Under the pieces are notes generated by a model. The model saw nothing but the letters and a program-made list of their open reading frames with translations. It was not told the origin of the DNA and did not search any database. From NCBI GenBank assembly GCA_027924585.1, contig BSBM01000370.1:26159501-26223500 (forward strand): a DNA stretch of 64,000 nt, in the 5' to 3' direction. The stretch's first letter is position 1. Every line of letters begins with the position of its first letter. The stretch comes from Larix kaempferi (Eukaryota; Streptophyta; Pinopsida; Pinales; Pinaceae). Below, piece by piece: positions 1 through 11,362 of this stretch. The translations under genes were made by a program, and so were the position numbers.

Positions 1-1047
1 CTATTAACACAGGAGTTACCACTGCAAGTTGCCCAAAAAATGATAGCATGGCCGATGAAAAAGATGTTGCAAAATATGTTGCAGCCGCCGAGAAGAAGTT
101 GCAGCCACCGGAAAAGAATTCACGGCAGCCGGGAAAAGAATTTACGGCATCGGGAAGAAAAAAAAAATTATGGCTGTCACGGAAAAGTTTTACGGTGGCG
201 GGAAAAATTACAGTTGGCGGGAAAATTTTTACGACGGTGGGAAATATGTTGCAGCTATGGGAAAATGGTTGCGGCTACCGGAAAATAGTTCACGTCCGTC
301 GGAAAAAGTTCACAACTGCCAGGAAAAATATTTTACCGGTCGACGGGAAATGATAACGTAGCCGCTGGGAAATTATGTTGCAGCTGCTGTGACATGATGT
401 TGCAGCTGCTGAAAAGAAGTTGCAGATGCCGGGAATGATTCACAGCCACCGGAAAAAAGGATTAACGGCTGCCGGGAAAATGATTTTACGGTCGACGAAA
501 AACGATAATGCAGATGCTGGGAAATGATGTTGCAGCCGCTGTGACAAGATGTTGCAGCTGTCGGTAAGAGTTGTTGCAGCTACCGAGAAAAAGGGTTTAC
601 GGCTGCTGGGAAACGATGTGGCAGCTGATGGGAAACGATGTGGCAGCTGCTAGGAAATGCGGTGGCAGCCGCTGGGAAATGAGGTGGCAGCCGCGGAAAA
701 AGATGTTGCAGCTGTTGATGTTGCAGCTGCCAGAAAAGATTGACGACAGGCGAGAAAAAGGATATTACGGCTGCCGAGAAATGAGGTGTCAGCCACTGGA
801 GAATGAGATGGCAGTGCCGGGACATGGTGTTGCAGCTGCGGAAAAAGATGTTGCAACTGCCGATGTTGCAGCTGCCAGAAAAAAAATGTTGTAGCTGCCG
901 GGAAAGAGGATTTGCAGCCGCGGGGAAAATGTTTTACGGTAGATGGGAAACGATATCACGGTTGCCAGAAAAGATAATGCAGCTGCCGGAAAAGATGTTG
1001 CAACTGCCGGAAAATATGTCACAGCTGCCGGATTTTTTTTTTTTTTT
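1..1047. repeat. 20-21 bp minisatellite in the 3' region of the gypsy element
   Basis: About 45 to 50 degenerate head-to-tail units of 20-21 bp fill this stretch. The consensus is close to GGAAAAGATGTTGCAGCTGCC. The cleanest copies lie at 960-1030, where three successive units are each 21 bp. The array ends in a run of 15 T at 1033-1047. It sits between pol and the missing 3' LTR, a place where plant gypsy elements are known to grow tandem repeats. Long open frames through it on both strands follow from the near multiple-of-three period and are not evidence of a gene. Confidence 0.85.
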
Positions 1048-1219
1048 CACAGGGAGAATTTCGCTTGATGGGCCCAATCTGGTTGTTCTCTTGGCGCTTC
1101 CCTGAATTTTTTTTTTGAAAAATAACAGCAAACGAAAAAGATCAAATGCAAGGAAAAAAAAACAACAATTATACGCTACAGCAGGAAATTATTTATGTAC
1201 AGAAAATACGATTTTCAGT
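1048..1219 (-). other. gypsy 3' untranslated spacer
   Basis: AT-rich sequence between the pol stop and the minisatellite. I see no conserved domain or second ORF in it. An env-like region, which some Athila elements have, is absent or lies below position 1. Confidence 0.5.
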
Positions 1220-2500
1220 TTAAGGATTGGCAAAGGCAGAGAGAAATTCCAGCTCTGGTGCCAGCTGATAATCTGGATCGGCGGCAATTTGCGAAATGAA
1301 TGCATCTTTCGAAATGGGCTTACAATACAGTCGCAGTCTATGGCCATTAGCAAGTAATGATATACGGTTTTCATCAATGGTCACCAGGCGAACAGTGCCG
1401 TTGTCAAATACCCTGTCGACCAAATATGGACCCAGCCATCTTGTACGTAATTTTCCTTTAAAATCCTTCTTGAATCTGGAGTCGTATAATAGTGCCCAAT
1501 CTCCTTCACGGAAGATTTTCTTTTTGATGAATCGGTCATGCCAATTGGATCTCTGTTGCTGAAGCAGAACAGTCTGGTTTACTGCAGCTAACCGTTTCTC
1601 ATCCAATTCATTTAATTGATTCAATCTTCTCTTCTGGGCTTCTGTTACATCCAGATTCATTTCGGTGGCTGTTTTCAGGGTCTTGATCTCAAATTCAATT
1701 GGAAAAATGGCACTCTTTCCATACACCAGATCATAGGGAGAAAACCCTGTGGTGTTGCGCCAAGTTGTGCGATATGCCCACAGTGCTTCTGGAAGCCTGT
1801 CAGCCCAATCCTTTCAATGGCTTTTAACTTTTTTAGTAAGGATTGCTTCAATAACTTTATTAGTACTTTCCACCTGACCATTGTCCTGGGGGTGGTAAGG
1901 TGAAGCTATCCTATGCTGCACATGATACTTCCGGAGCAAGGACTCAAATTGGTGTGAGATGAATTGCGGTCCCCCATCGGTGACTACTTCCTTTGGTACC
2001 CCAAAGCGGGTAAAGATTTCACTGTATAGAAAATCAATCACCGCCTGGTCATTAGCCTTAGCCAAAGCTACAGCTTCTACCCACTTGGTCATGTAATCTG
2101 TACACACCAGAATGTAAACCTTCTGTCTGGAAGGAGGGCTGATAGGGCCAACAAAATCCAATGCCCATCTATCAAACGGTTCTAGTACCACTTGGGGCTG
2201 TAAAGGCATCTAATCTGTTTTATTAGGTTGGTCCATCCTTTGGTAGCTGTCACGGGACTGAACATATATTTTAGCATCCCTGAACAGTGTCGGCCAATAG
2301 TAGCCCATCCGCAGCGCTTTATGCCCTGTTCTTTTGTCTGCAAAGTGTCCTCCACAAGGTTCATCATGACAGGCCTTCAGTATATGAAAGATCTCATCTT
2401 CCCTTACACATCTCCTAATCTCTAGATCGAGTCCTGTGTAAAAGAGATGACCATTGAGCCAACAATACCTGGCACTTTGCTGGATGATTTTTCTCTTCTC
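1220..2500 (-). pseudogene. gypsy integrase, decayed
   Basis: This is the integrase part of Pol, which joins element cDNA to chromosomal DNA. The N-terminal zinc-binding region is readable in frame at about 2240-2400: both histidines survive (CHDEPCGGHF), but both cysteines of the usual C-x2-C pair read R and Y (SRDSYQR). The core follows with LDFVGP, TDYMTKWVEA, TDGGPQF and NGQVESTNK, covering the expected D, D and E positions. A C-terminal GPY-type module (RWLGPYLVDRVFDNGTVRL) lies at about 1370-1430. The frame is continuous with the upstream RT-RNase H frame but is cut by stops at 2503-2501, 2212-2210 and 1816-1814. The first and last look like CGA (Arg) to TGA changes. Confidence 0.88.
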
Positions 2501-4965
2501 TCATTTAGACATATGTGGCGGGAGATTTCCTGCAACCAAATAATTAGCAACGTCTGCATACCAGGGGGAATGAGCTGAGAGTGCGAATAGATGCTCATCT
2601 GGAAAAGAATCCTCAACAGGCGAACTGTCATCACTGTTAGTAAAACGTGATAAAAAATCAGCAACGACATTTTCTTTTCCAGGTTTATCTATAATGGTAA
2701 TATCAAATTCCTGCAATAACAAGAGCCACCTGGTTACCCTGGCATTGGTGACAGGTTTGTTCATCAAATACTTAATGGCAGAGTGGTCAGTGTGCACAAA
2801 TGTAGGATACCCAGTAATGTAATGCCGAAATTTATTAATAGAATAGACAATAGCCAGGAATTCTTTTTCAGTAACAGTATAATTTAGTTCAGCAGGGGCT
2901 AAGTTTTTACTAACATAATAGATAGCATAAGGTACTTGACCATCCTGCTGTCCTAATACTGCTCCAATGGCGGTATCAGAAGCATCTGAAGAAATGTGGA
3001 AAGGTATGGTCCAATTAGGTCCCCTTAGGATAGGGGCTGTGGACAGCTTCTCTTTAAGCTTATCAAACGCTGTCTGGCATACTTCACTCCACACAAACTG
3101 TGCATCCTTCATTAACAACGAAAACAAAGGGGAAGCAAGTTTGGAGAAGTTTTCTATAAACCTCATGTAATATCCAGCATGTCCCAGAAAACTTCGCACT
3201 TCTTTCTGCGTTGAAGGAGTAGGTATATTTTTTATCACCTTAATTTTTTAAGGATCCACCTGAATCCCATCGGTAGAGATGAAATGTCCTAATACCACCC
3301 CCTCACTCATCATCATATGGAATTTTTCAGTGCTTAATGAAAGGCGAGACTGTTCACAGCGAATTAAAACCTTCTTTAAATTTTCCAGTGCTTCCTCAAA
3401 GTCCTTGCCATAGGGAGTAAAATCGTCCATAAAGACTTCCATGCTATCATTAACTAATTCAGAGAATATGCCAATTACAGCTCTTTGGAACGTTGCTGGT
3501 GCATTACATAAACCAAAGGGAAGCACCCTGTAGGAAAACGTTCCCCAGGGGCAAGTGAAGGTGGTATTATCCTGGTCCTCAGGAGCAATCTGAATTTGGT
3601 TGTACCCGCTGAACCCATCTAAGAAGGAGAAGAACTTCTTCCCTGATAGGGTATCAATTACCTGTTCAATAAAGGGTAGAGGAAAATGATCCTTTTGCGT
3701 AGCTTTGTTCAGCTCCCTATAATCAACACAGACTCTCCATTTACCATTTTTCTTGGGCACAATTACGAGTGGGGAAACCCATTCACTATCTGAAATCGGA
3801 TATATAAATCCTGCTTCCAAAAGTTTTTGGATTTCCTCCTTCACTATATCCCTCAGATTGGGGTTCATGCATCGTTGGGGTTGACAAACAGGCCGGGAAT
3901 CATTTTTAATATAAATATGGTGGGTGCACAGATTAGAAGGGATACCCTTCATGTCTGTATACTCCCAGGAAAATGCCCCCTTACGTTCCTTCAAGAGACT
4001 GATTAGGTGCATCTGTTCTTCTGAGGAGAGATCAGGGTTGATGTTCAAAGTTCTTCCAGGTTCTACCTCAATAGGAATACTTCTCGAGTTTTTCAAAACT
4101 GGGATTATGTTTGCGTCACCGACTAGTGTTTCCTCCGTAAGATTTTCTTGTTCTTCCTTACCAAGGGTAATGTTCAGGATTTGATAGACTTCTTTATCCA
4201 TTGAAGTAGGTTCGCTAATGAAATTACTGATGGCATCATCTTCTGTTTCATTTTTAAAATTTAAGGCCTTCCCTATTGTTAATAGTGGCTGAACATCCTC
4301 CTCCTCTTCCTGCTCTATCCAGAGAGAAGTTTCAGCCTCTAAACTTGGCCGAGCTAGAGGATACAGGGTGAGGTTTTTAATCTCTGTACCATCAGATATA
4401 GTCATGGACCCATATCGACAGCTGATGCAAGCATCAGCTGTGGCCAACCAAGGCCTCCCCAGGATCAATGGATGTCCCCCCAGCTGTGATTTTGGTTGCA
4501 ATGTCAAAAATTCAGCAGGGTATTCCCATGAATCTACTGAGATGACCAGGTCGTCCAGAATCTCTTCGGGTCTAATGGTGGATCTGTCTGCCAATTCTAA
4601 AATGGTAGGGGTTGGCCTAAAATTAGTGAGTCCAAGCTTCCTCACAGTCTCAATTGTTATGACATTGATCGCTGCTCCTAAGTCAACTAGCACGTTGGGT
4701 ATCTGCGTTTGTCCTATATGTACAGTGACAGTAGGATTGCCAGGGTCGTCATACTTGGTCACAGGGGTTTTTCCTGTTATTAAAGAAGATAAATTCCCTA
4801 TGACGTGAACAGTGGCAGGGTCTCTAGGTTTCCTCCCTGGTTTCTTAGTGCACAGGTCCCGAACGGTTTTAGCATAAATGGGCACATCTTGAAGGGCTTG
4901 CAGAAGGGGGATTTTAACGTAAAGATTCTTTAACTCTCCTAGGAGGTTGAACTGAGGTTGCCCCC
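2501..4965 (-). pseudogene. gypsy protease - reverse transcriptase - RNase H, decayed
   Basis: Pol segment that would process the polyprotein and copy the RNA. The frame opens around 4965, overlapping the end of gag in another frame, so I start it there and not at the later GTG near 4885. The protease motif VDLGAAINV lies at about 4690. RT runs from about 3900 to 3250, with VCVDYRELNK, LDGFSGYNQI, FGLCNAPATFQ and the active site FMDD (3422-3433) intact. One in-frame TAA (3250-3248) breaks RT shortly before FLGHAGYY. RNase H follows with DASDTAIGAVLGQ and HTDHSAIKYL, ending at a TGA (2503-2501). Nothing suggests an intron. Confidence 0.9.
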
Positions 4966-7125
4966 TATTTTTGGTAGCATTAGTCTCTCAGGGTATGGTG
5001 GTTTCCTTACCAGCTGGGTAGGCTGCGTATTATCCGATTTCTCATTTAATGTTTCAGTCGTCCCATCTAAGGGATGCTCAGCACCTTCAGTGATAGGAAC
5101 TGGATCGGATAGATGCTGTGAACTCTCTCCTTTTTCATGTACAGAAGGTGGAATGTCTTCTGTAATTATAGGTTCTATTATCTTCCCAGATCGTAGACGA
5201 ATATCATTACAAGGTACAGGGGAGAGAGAGTAGGCCGACATATTGATAGTTTCCAATTGATGGACTATTTTATTATTTGGGTTAGGATTGGGTTGGGCAG
5301 GAAGCTGAGGCCATATTGGTATATTAGGAACCTGATTATTCTGCAGCTGCAGCTGCGACTGCTGAGGTGGGTATTGAGGATATTGAGGAAATTGAGGAAA
5401 TTGAGGGTATGGAGGAGAATATGGTGACTGTTGAGGTGGAGGTGATTGAGGAAACTGGTTCCCAAGATGGAAGTTCCTCCATCCAGGAGACCATGACGTA
5501 GGTTGATGTGGCGACTGTGTCCAAGGACTCCATGAGTTATAATTTTGCATTGCAGGTTGAGAAGGATTCCACTGAGCATAATTTGAAGGGAATTGTGTAT
5601 TCACATTTTGCATGTTATTATTCCAATTGTTCATATTATTCAAAAATGGAAACGAGTCTGGAGGCATACCTTGATTTTGAGGCTGCCAAGGTTTCTTCTG
5701 TGCGATGAAATAGGCTGATTCCACTTCTGGAGTTGATGCCTGCAGAACAGCCTTCACTTGGGGAAGTGTGGGACATTCCTTCATGTCATGGTTCAGCTCA
5801 CACAGCTGACATACTTGTATTTTGTCAAGAGGGAATTCTTTCAGTGGATGATTCTTTCTACATCGGGGACAGAACACACCTAGTGTGAGATCCTCCACTG
5901 CCTGTCTTTGTTTGGCCTTCAGGACATCAATCTCCGAAGAGATGGAGCTCATCATTTCTGTTTTAAAATTTTCAAGGATATTTCCTATCTCTGCATGTGT
6001 AGCTCCTCCATTGGATGACTTATGAGTTCTGTCGAAGACATCACGTTCCAGCTTATCCCGTTTATCCCGCTTATTGTTCCTGGAAGATCCCCTGGAGTAT
6101 CTCTTACATAATTCCACAATCGTCTCAAAAGGCTCTTTGGAGATATCTCCCTTTCCTAACAGATTTAACATGTCTAAACAATCATCCCTGATCCCTCGAA
6201 GCAATATTATCTTGAGAACATCCAGCCCCATGTTCGTCTTCCCGGCTCTTTGCACATTGTACAGCAGCCTTTCTACAAAATCCTCCAGGCTTTCATCCTC
6301 CTTCTGCACCATCTTGAATAATTCCTCTCTTTTGTCCCTGGTGTTGCAATATTCTTGATATTTCTCCAGGAATACTTGCTTCATCTTATTCCAATTAGCA
6401 ACAGTTCCTCCCCCAAGGCTCATGAACCATCGTAATGCATTGTCCTTCAGGGTGGCGGGAAAAAGTTTCAGCTTTTGGGCATCTGTGACATAATCATAGC
6501 TGCGACAGAGGATATCAAATTCAAACAGGAATTCGTCTGGATCTTCTGCCGCCCTGCCATGTAAGCGAGGCAACACCGATGGTGATATGTTCTTCATAGG
6601 AGCTGTCCCTTCTGGCTGCTGAATTGGAAATTGTAATGTAGCCGTAGTTCCTTCTGGCAGGGGGTAATTTTCATGATGGTATTCTACCACTGCCTCTTCC
6701 TCTTCGGTCTCATGTCTGTTACTCATATTTTCTTCTGTATCCTCTTCTTCATTTGTTCCCGCGTTCTTTTCCTCAGTTGTAATAGCTGCGTATTCTTCAG
6801 TTGTAACAGCTACGTATTCTTCAGTTGTAACAGCTGCGTCAGCTGTACCTTCCTTAGCAGGGGTATATGAGTGAATCACAGCTGCTCCTGTACTCTCCAC
6901 CGTGGATCCTAACGTTGGCGCCCCAGGATCAACAGGGCTTCTTCTGATAGGAGTTTCCCGTTGACGAGTCCTAGTAGCTGAATCAGTTCTTTCAACAAGA
7001 TCGTCGATGAATGTCCTTCTGCCCAACGGTGGTCCTCAACCACGACCCGAACCACCTGCGCTGTTAGTATTTTGTGGGGTTTTGGGAGTTGGGAGGTGAT
7101 CGCATTTTACCCTCCTCGTATTCAT
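4939..7125 (-). pseudogene. gypsy Gag, decayed
   Basis: Capsid polyprotein of the element. I choose ATG at 7125-7123, 86 nt inside the primer site, because its frame runs into the long Gag frame. A TGA at 7038-7036 (probably from CGA) now separates the first 29 codons. The Gag core (retrotransposon gag domain: LRWFMSLGG, EYCNTRDKREELF, LLRGIRDDCLD) lies at about 6570-6070. A cysteine-histidine knuckle (CPRCRKNH then CQLCELNHDMKEC) is at about 5880-5770, with spacing C-x2-C-x3-H-x4-C. A long Q/P/N-rich stretch follows. The frame ends at TAG 4941-4939, while pol opens one frame away around 4965 near a G-run. Relatives usually have one Gag-Pol frame, so I infer a small indel. Confidence 0.85.
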
Positions 7126-7210
7126 GCGAAGCAGATCATTTCAGCAAAGAAGAGACTGACTAAAAACAATTATCAGATGCAACTAATGACTAGTGTTTAA
7201 TTTTTATCCT

Positions 7211-7228
7211 TCCCCAGCAACGGCGCCA
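7211..7228 (-). promoter_or_regulatory. primer binding site, tRNA-Asp
   Basis: The plus strand reads TCCCCAGCAACGGCGCCA. It matches the 3' end of plant tRNA-Asp, CCA included, at all but one of 18 positions. It lies three bases from the LTR edge on the correct side for a minus-strand element, where reverse transcription would start. Confidence 0.9.
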
Positions 7229-7231
7229 AAA

Positions 7232-8648
7232 TGTCAAGCACTCTATATGCAGATAAATTGTTACCAATACACACAGAGCGTATGAGATTTATTGTCAACC
7301 CGAGAAAGTCTTTTTATTTCAAAGGATAAGTGCACAATCTATGCTTAAACACCAAACCATTAGAATTGAATACTTTTATCTTCTATCATCCATGTTCATC
7401 CCAAAAATCTATGCAATCCCAATTACCTTCTAACTGCTACACTTCAATTCCTCTCTATCATGCATCAATAAGAAATGGTATCAGATCTAATCAACAATTG
7501 CAGGAAAGAAATCTCATTCATAGTCTAGAACAATCACCTGTCTGATCTAATCACTCTGGAAAATCATAAGGCATAAACTGAACATTAATCTAGAAATCCA
7601 ATTGCAAAAGATTGAGTCAACTGTTCTAAGAAATTGAATTGCAGAATGGAAATCAACAACACACAGCAGGAGAGATAAATTGCAAGGGCTCATGGGATCA
7701 CAACTTAGCTTCAAGATGAACAAGGCTTTGTATAATTGTCACACTAATTGCATAAAGTCTCTACTCAGTCGACTGTCACTCTGTATTCCTTGCCAAATTC
7801 AAGGGACTCTAATATTAATTGTACTGAAAATCCACACCATAAATGTTGTTGCTGCGTACAAAAGGAAATATCATGAACAAAGCATCACACAACAATGAAT
7901 TCAAAATCTTATTTTAACTCAGCAATCTCTGTGGAAGACGGGCCCAGTCTTCACACAGAGACGCTGGCTGAACAACATGAATTCCTTTAGCTCAGAAGTA
8001 ACCCCTTATATTAACAGAAGAACGATTACATAGTTTTCCTTGGCTGCTAATACAATGAATTAATTGTCTGCTATTCAACCCCCTGGGTCGAGGCAAATCC
8101 CCATATTTATACATACATAACATCCAATCCTATAATCGGGCAGCCATCAAGATCTCTGATCTTCAGGAGCCCTAAATAACTAGCTGTTACAATACGTGGC
8201 AGAACAGAAACATCAAGATATGAGAAAGTTATCAATTGACCCAAGAGTGGCGGTCCTTCCAGCTCATAGCTAGACTCGAGCAGCAAGATAGCGCATTCTG
8301 TTACAGCTGCCCTGTCACAGCTGTGCCTTAATTGATGATTCGATCCCCAAGGACCCCTTTTCAAGCAACGAACATCCCTTCCTTCACGACTTGTTCAGCC
8401 CCGTCTTCCTGCAGTCCATTTATCTCAACTACCTTCATAAATCATAACATGTTAGCACAATTGAGAGATACACAGCTTTAATTATCACAATCATAAGCAT
8501 TGATAAAATAAAACAATGATCAGTCATACCTTGGTAATTTGGGGAATAAGGTACGGACAATAGGTCTGATTGCCATGATAAGTGGTGTAGGACAGGGGCA
8601 GGAAAGATGATTAAATATGATTAAAAAGGGCCAATTCTGGGCTCAACA
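7232..8648 (-). repeat. 5' LTR of the gypsy element
   Basis: Set by the primer site on one side and by TG/CA termini: minus-strand start TGTTGAGC near 8648, end GCTTGACA at 7232. At 1417 bp it fits an Athila-type LTR. A TATA-like TATAAATAT on the minus strand at 8111-8103 would place U3 above and R/U5 below. The outer edge is inferred from the terminal inverted repeat only, because the partner LTR is not in the window. Confidence 0.72.
8103..8111 (-). promoter_or_regulatory. TATA box in gypsy 5' LTR
   Basis: TATAAATAT on the minus strand, inside the LTR and upstream of gag in the direction of transcription. Assigned by position and sequence only. Confidence 0.5.
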
Positions 8649-9956
8649 GAGCTCAATGCCAAGGCCCGACTAGTGAATGGATAGACATGCATGATGTTTG
8701 TACTGTTTGGTTGTATTTTATGCCAATTTAGAGTATATGTAAATATTATGTGCATAAATGATAAAACGGTCCAACAATGGTTGTGTAAAGAGCACCAAAG
8801 GGGCTATGATTCCACCAGAGGGGAAGAGGAAGGGGGATTATGGGGAATCCAATCCTATGCTGCCATGTGTCAACCTTAGAACTCACACCTAAATTCTACC
8901 ATGTGATGAGAATAAGCCAATCATCTCCTTCTTTGACTATTTTTCCAATCATTTATTGCACATGTGAGGTTGGTGGGAAAAGTCACTTCATGTAGTTATT
9001 GAGCATGGAGAATGTGACAGTTATGTCAATTGTCTTTTCACCCTCACCTTATATCCTTGGAGTCAACACTCTTTTGTTCATTATTCCATTCCATTTTCAT
9101 TCTCTCAAGGCATGATGCCACACTACGTAGAGTTGCTATTGTTGTTCGTGTCCATTGTTGGACTATATGTTAAACCCAGAAATTCGAATTAGAGGACAGG
9201 GCTGCGTTTTTGGAAGGAAAACTCATTGGTTGTACATGAGAAGATAGGTTGGGAAAGCTAGGAACCTTACCCATAGAGTTCTACTGCTCATAGGTGCTTG
9301 AGGAGTCACCATCTAAGGATGGAAGGGTTGAGTGAGACCCCTGAAGAGCTCTGTATGAGAATTTGACTAAGCATAGAGAGTAGAATGAGTTGTGGGATGA
9401 GAGATAGAAGCCCGTAGGTGTTTTCTTCACCCTGGTGGACTCATAGCCCATCTTGGGGGTGAACTTGGGAGATGAAATAGTACAATCTAGATAATTTCTA
9501 TGGTTGGGTGGAAAAGCGCTCTTACACAGCCAGTTGCTTGGATATGTGTTGGATAAAGATAAGTAATCTTATGCATTTGGTTCTGATGCATTTTTATTTC
9601 ATGCCTGTATGTTGTGATTGTGTAATTGAATGGTATATGTGTGTGGATGGATCTTTATTTCCGCTGTACATGGTTATTTCATTTATGCACACATTCTGTT
9701 ACTGTACAAAAATGAATTATGCATTTGGGGCGAATAATTTTCGAGCCCAGTTTAGCTAGCGTCCCCTCCCGATGGTTGGATTGGGCTAGAGGGACACCAC
9801 AATCTCTCACTTGTAATGTCATATAACCCTCTTTCAAGTACTTTGATATTTAATTTCGATGCTTTTGGATATTTCTTCCGATCTGTGTTCAGGGTTTTTT
9901 GTTCATTTTTGCTCCTTTAAATCGGATATGCCCCTATTCCTTGTTGTTTGCCGAAA
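8649..9956. other. spacer, no gene recognised
   Basis: No reading frame with a recognisable domain. A short imperfect inverted repeat (GTCCC to GGGAC) lies at about 9768-9800, followed by T-rich sequence up to the ORF at 9957. This could be promoter, leader or old LTR sequence; I cannot tell which. Confidence 0.4.
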
Positions 9957-10496
9957 ATGTTGTCTAACTTAGCTCAGTATTCGGCGATTTCTCCCTCCAC
10001 TAGCCCTCCTCATCGTTTGGTTGTCGAAGTTTCAGAAAAGGGCAGGCACCGGATTCTGACCAGTGCTCTTCTTAGTGGTGGCGATCTCCCGTACGGAAAG
10101 CTTTGTTACAACAGTTCTTTAGGGCTAGCTCCTTGTTATATAATGGTGGAAGGTAGCAATCATGGACCTATTGGAAGGAATAGAATCAATGATGCATACA
10201 ATCAAATACTGGAGAAGTTAGAAAAGGAAACAATAGAGATTTGTTTTAAGCTGGAGGGGAAATGTTACAAAGAGGACTTGGATTCATTGAAGAAGACAAT
10301 CGAGAATACCGTGGACTGCAAGTTCACAGATAACAATGTCGAACTGATCGAACAAATGCGAAGGATCCTTGATGAACACCATAAAGCCACCCAAACTTGT
10401 GACGCCGAGAGGATCCCAGCGACTTCGGTAGGTTCTGTACAATCTCCTCCAGCTGACAAGCCTCCCTCAGGGCCAAAATCAATGGATATTGGCTGA
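9957..10496 (+). CDS. unidentified ORF, about 179 aa
   Basis: An open frame from ATG 9957 (an in-frame TTG three codons earlier is less likely) to TGA 10496. I do not recognise the protein. The N-terminal 40 residues are Ser/Pro-rich, the middle (YNSSLGLAPCYIMVEGSNHG) looks like a small globular segment, residues about 75-140 are rich in E, K, L and I and could form a helix or coiled coil, and the tail is Pro/Ser-rich. No transmembrane segment or signal peptide is evident. It has no stops, unlike most frames in this window, but no supporting neighbour. It may be an exon, a captured gene fragment or chance. Confidence 0.35.
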   Translation: MLSNLAQYSAISPSTSPPHRLVVEVSEKGRHRILTSALLSGGDLPYGKLCYNSSLGLAPCYIMVEGSNHGPIGRNRINDAYNQILEKLEKETIEICFKLEGKCYKEDLDSLKKTIENTVDCKFTDNNVELIEQMRRILDEHHKATQTCDAERIPATSVGSVQSPPADKPPSGPKSMDIG

Positions 10497-10536
10497 GGGA
10501 ACCACGCGGCCCACCCACCACGGTCTCTTGATATTT

Positions 10537-10608
10537 ACTTGTATGATTAGGCTTACTTGTCTAATTAGGTTTACTTGTATGAGTAGGGTTACTTGTCTTA
10601 TTAGGTTT
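10537..10608. repeat. 18-bp minisatellite, four units
   Basis: Four adjacent 18-bp units of the form TACTTGTCTAATTAGGTT, with alternating variants, just after the unidentified ORF. Confidence 0.75.
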
Positions 10609-10949
10609 ACTTTCCAAGGCCCTTCTATTATGTTCAGTAATATTTTCCAAGGTCCTTTTTGTTGAATCGATATCAGTATCAAATATTTCATGTATATCTT
10701 CCTGGAAATATAATCATCTCTCGTGTCTGTACAAATTTTTACAGCAAGAATATGAAATTTGAGGTTTTTGTTTATTGAAAAAATGAATTCACATATAACA
10801 CCATATGTTTGGGATCAAGTTTGGAATAAATTATGTAAGATTGAGACCGCTTTACTAACAGATTATATTGCATGGAACTGTACCAGCATATTGCACAAAT
10901 CATATTCATTTAGAATTATTCATAGTATTGAGTGTTAAGTAATATATGT

Positions 10950-11060
10950 GGGTTGGGTTGTGGTATAGTGGTTAATTATTGAAAATTTACCACAAACTAC
11001 ACCTAAGTTTGATTCTTAACACATTGCATGTTATTGAGGTTATACCTAAAAATCCATAAA
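10950..11060 (+). mobile_element. possible tRNA-derived SINE head
   Basis: TGGTATAGTGGTTA near 10960 resembles a pol III A box. AGTTTGATTCTTAA about 45 bp downstream resembles a decayed B box. An A-rich run follows at about 11055. The spacing suits a tRNA-like promoter. No flanking duplication was found, so this remains a candidate. Confidence 0.35.
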
Positions 11061-11230
11061 AAAAAATACATTTTAGGGTTTCATTACCTCTCTCTAACCA
11101 TAAAATTGTTTTTTAAAAGAAATGCGAAGACATAGATAGATTTAGATAAGATGGTAGCATATAATTACTCATATAAAGAAAAGCTACTTTAGAAGTAAAG
11201 GAATATTTTATCAAAATATTATCCTAAAAA

Positions 11231-11362
11231 TTCTATATATATTAATGGATATATATTTGTGTATATTCCTCAGGAATTTAAATCTATTTCTAAAAATTCT
11301 AGATATATTAATGGATATAAGATTTGTGTATATTCCTTGGGAAATTAAATCTATTTCTATAA
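11231..11362. repeat. 66-bp tandem duplication
   Basis: Two adjacent diverged copies, each starting TTCTA(T/G)ATATATTAATGG and ending near AAATCTATTTCTA. Confidence 0.75.

Larger units (their letters stand above)
1..8648 (-). mobile_element. Ty3/gypsy LTR retrotransposon, Athila/Tat (OTA) group, 3' LTR outside window
   Basis: The minus strand reads, in order, 5' LTR, tRNA-Asp primer site, short leader, Gag, protease, reverse transcriptase, RNase H, integrase, then a 3' region with a minisatellite that runs to the window edge. The domain order PR-RT-RH-IN marks Ty3/gypsy. The tRNA-Asp primer site and the RT and integrase wording fit the Athila/Tat clade; I favour an Athila-like lineage but cannot exclude Tat. 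The element cannot act by itself: Gag-Pol carries five in-frame stops and one frame change. The second LTR, expected below position 1, cannot be checked here, so no target duplication can be called. Confidence 0.88.

Noticed and set aside
40-1131. Several overlapping open frames of 65-107 codons on both strands
   Set aside because: They lie in the 20-21 bp minisatellite, whose near multiple-of-three period keeps frames open by chance; no domain is readable.
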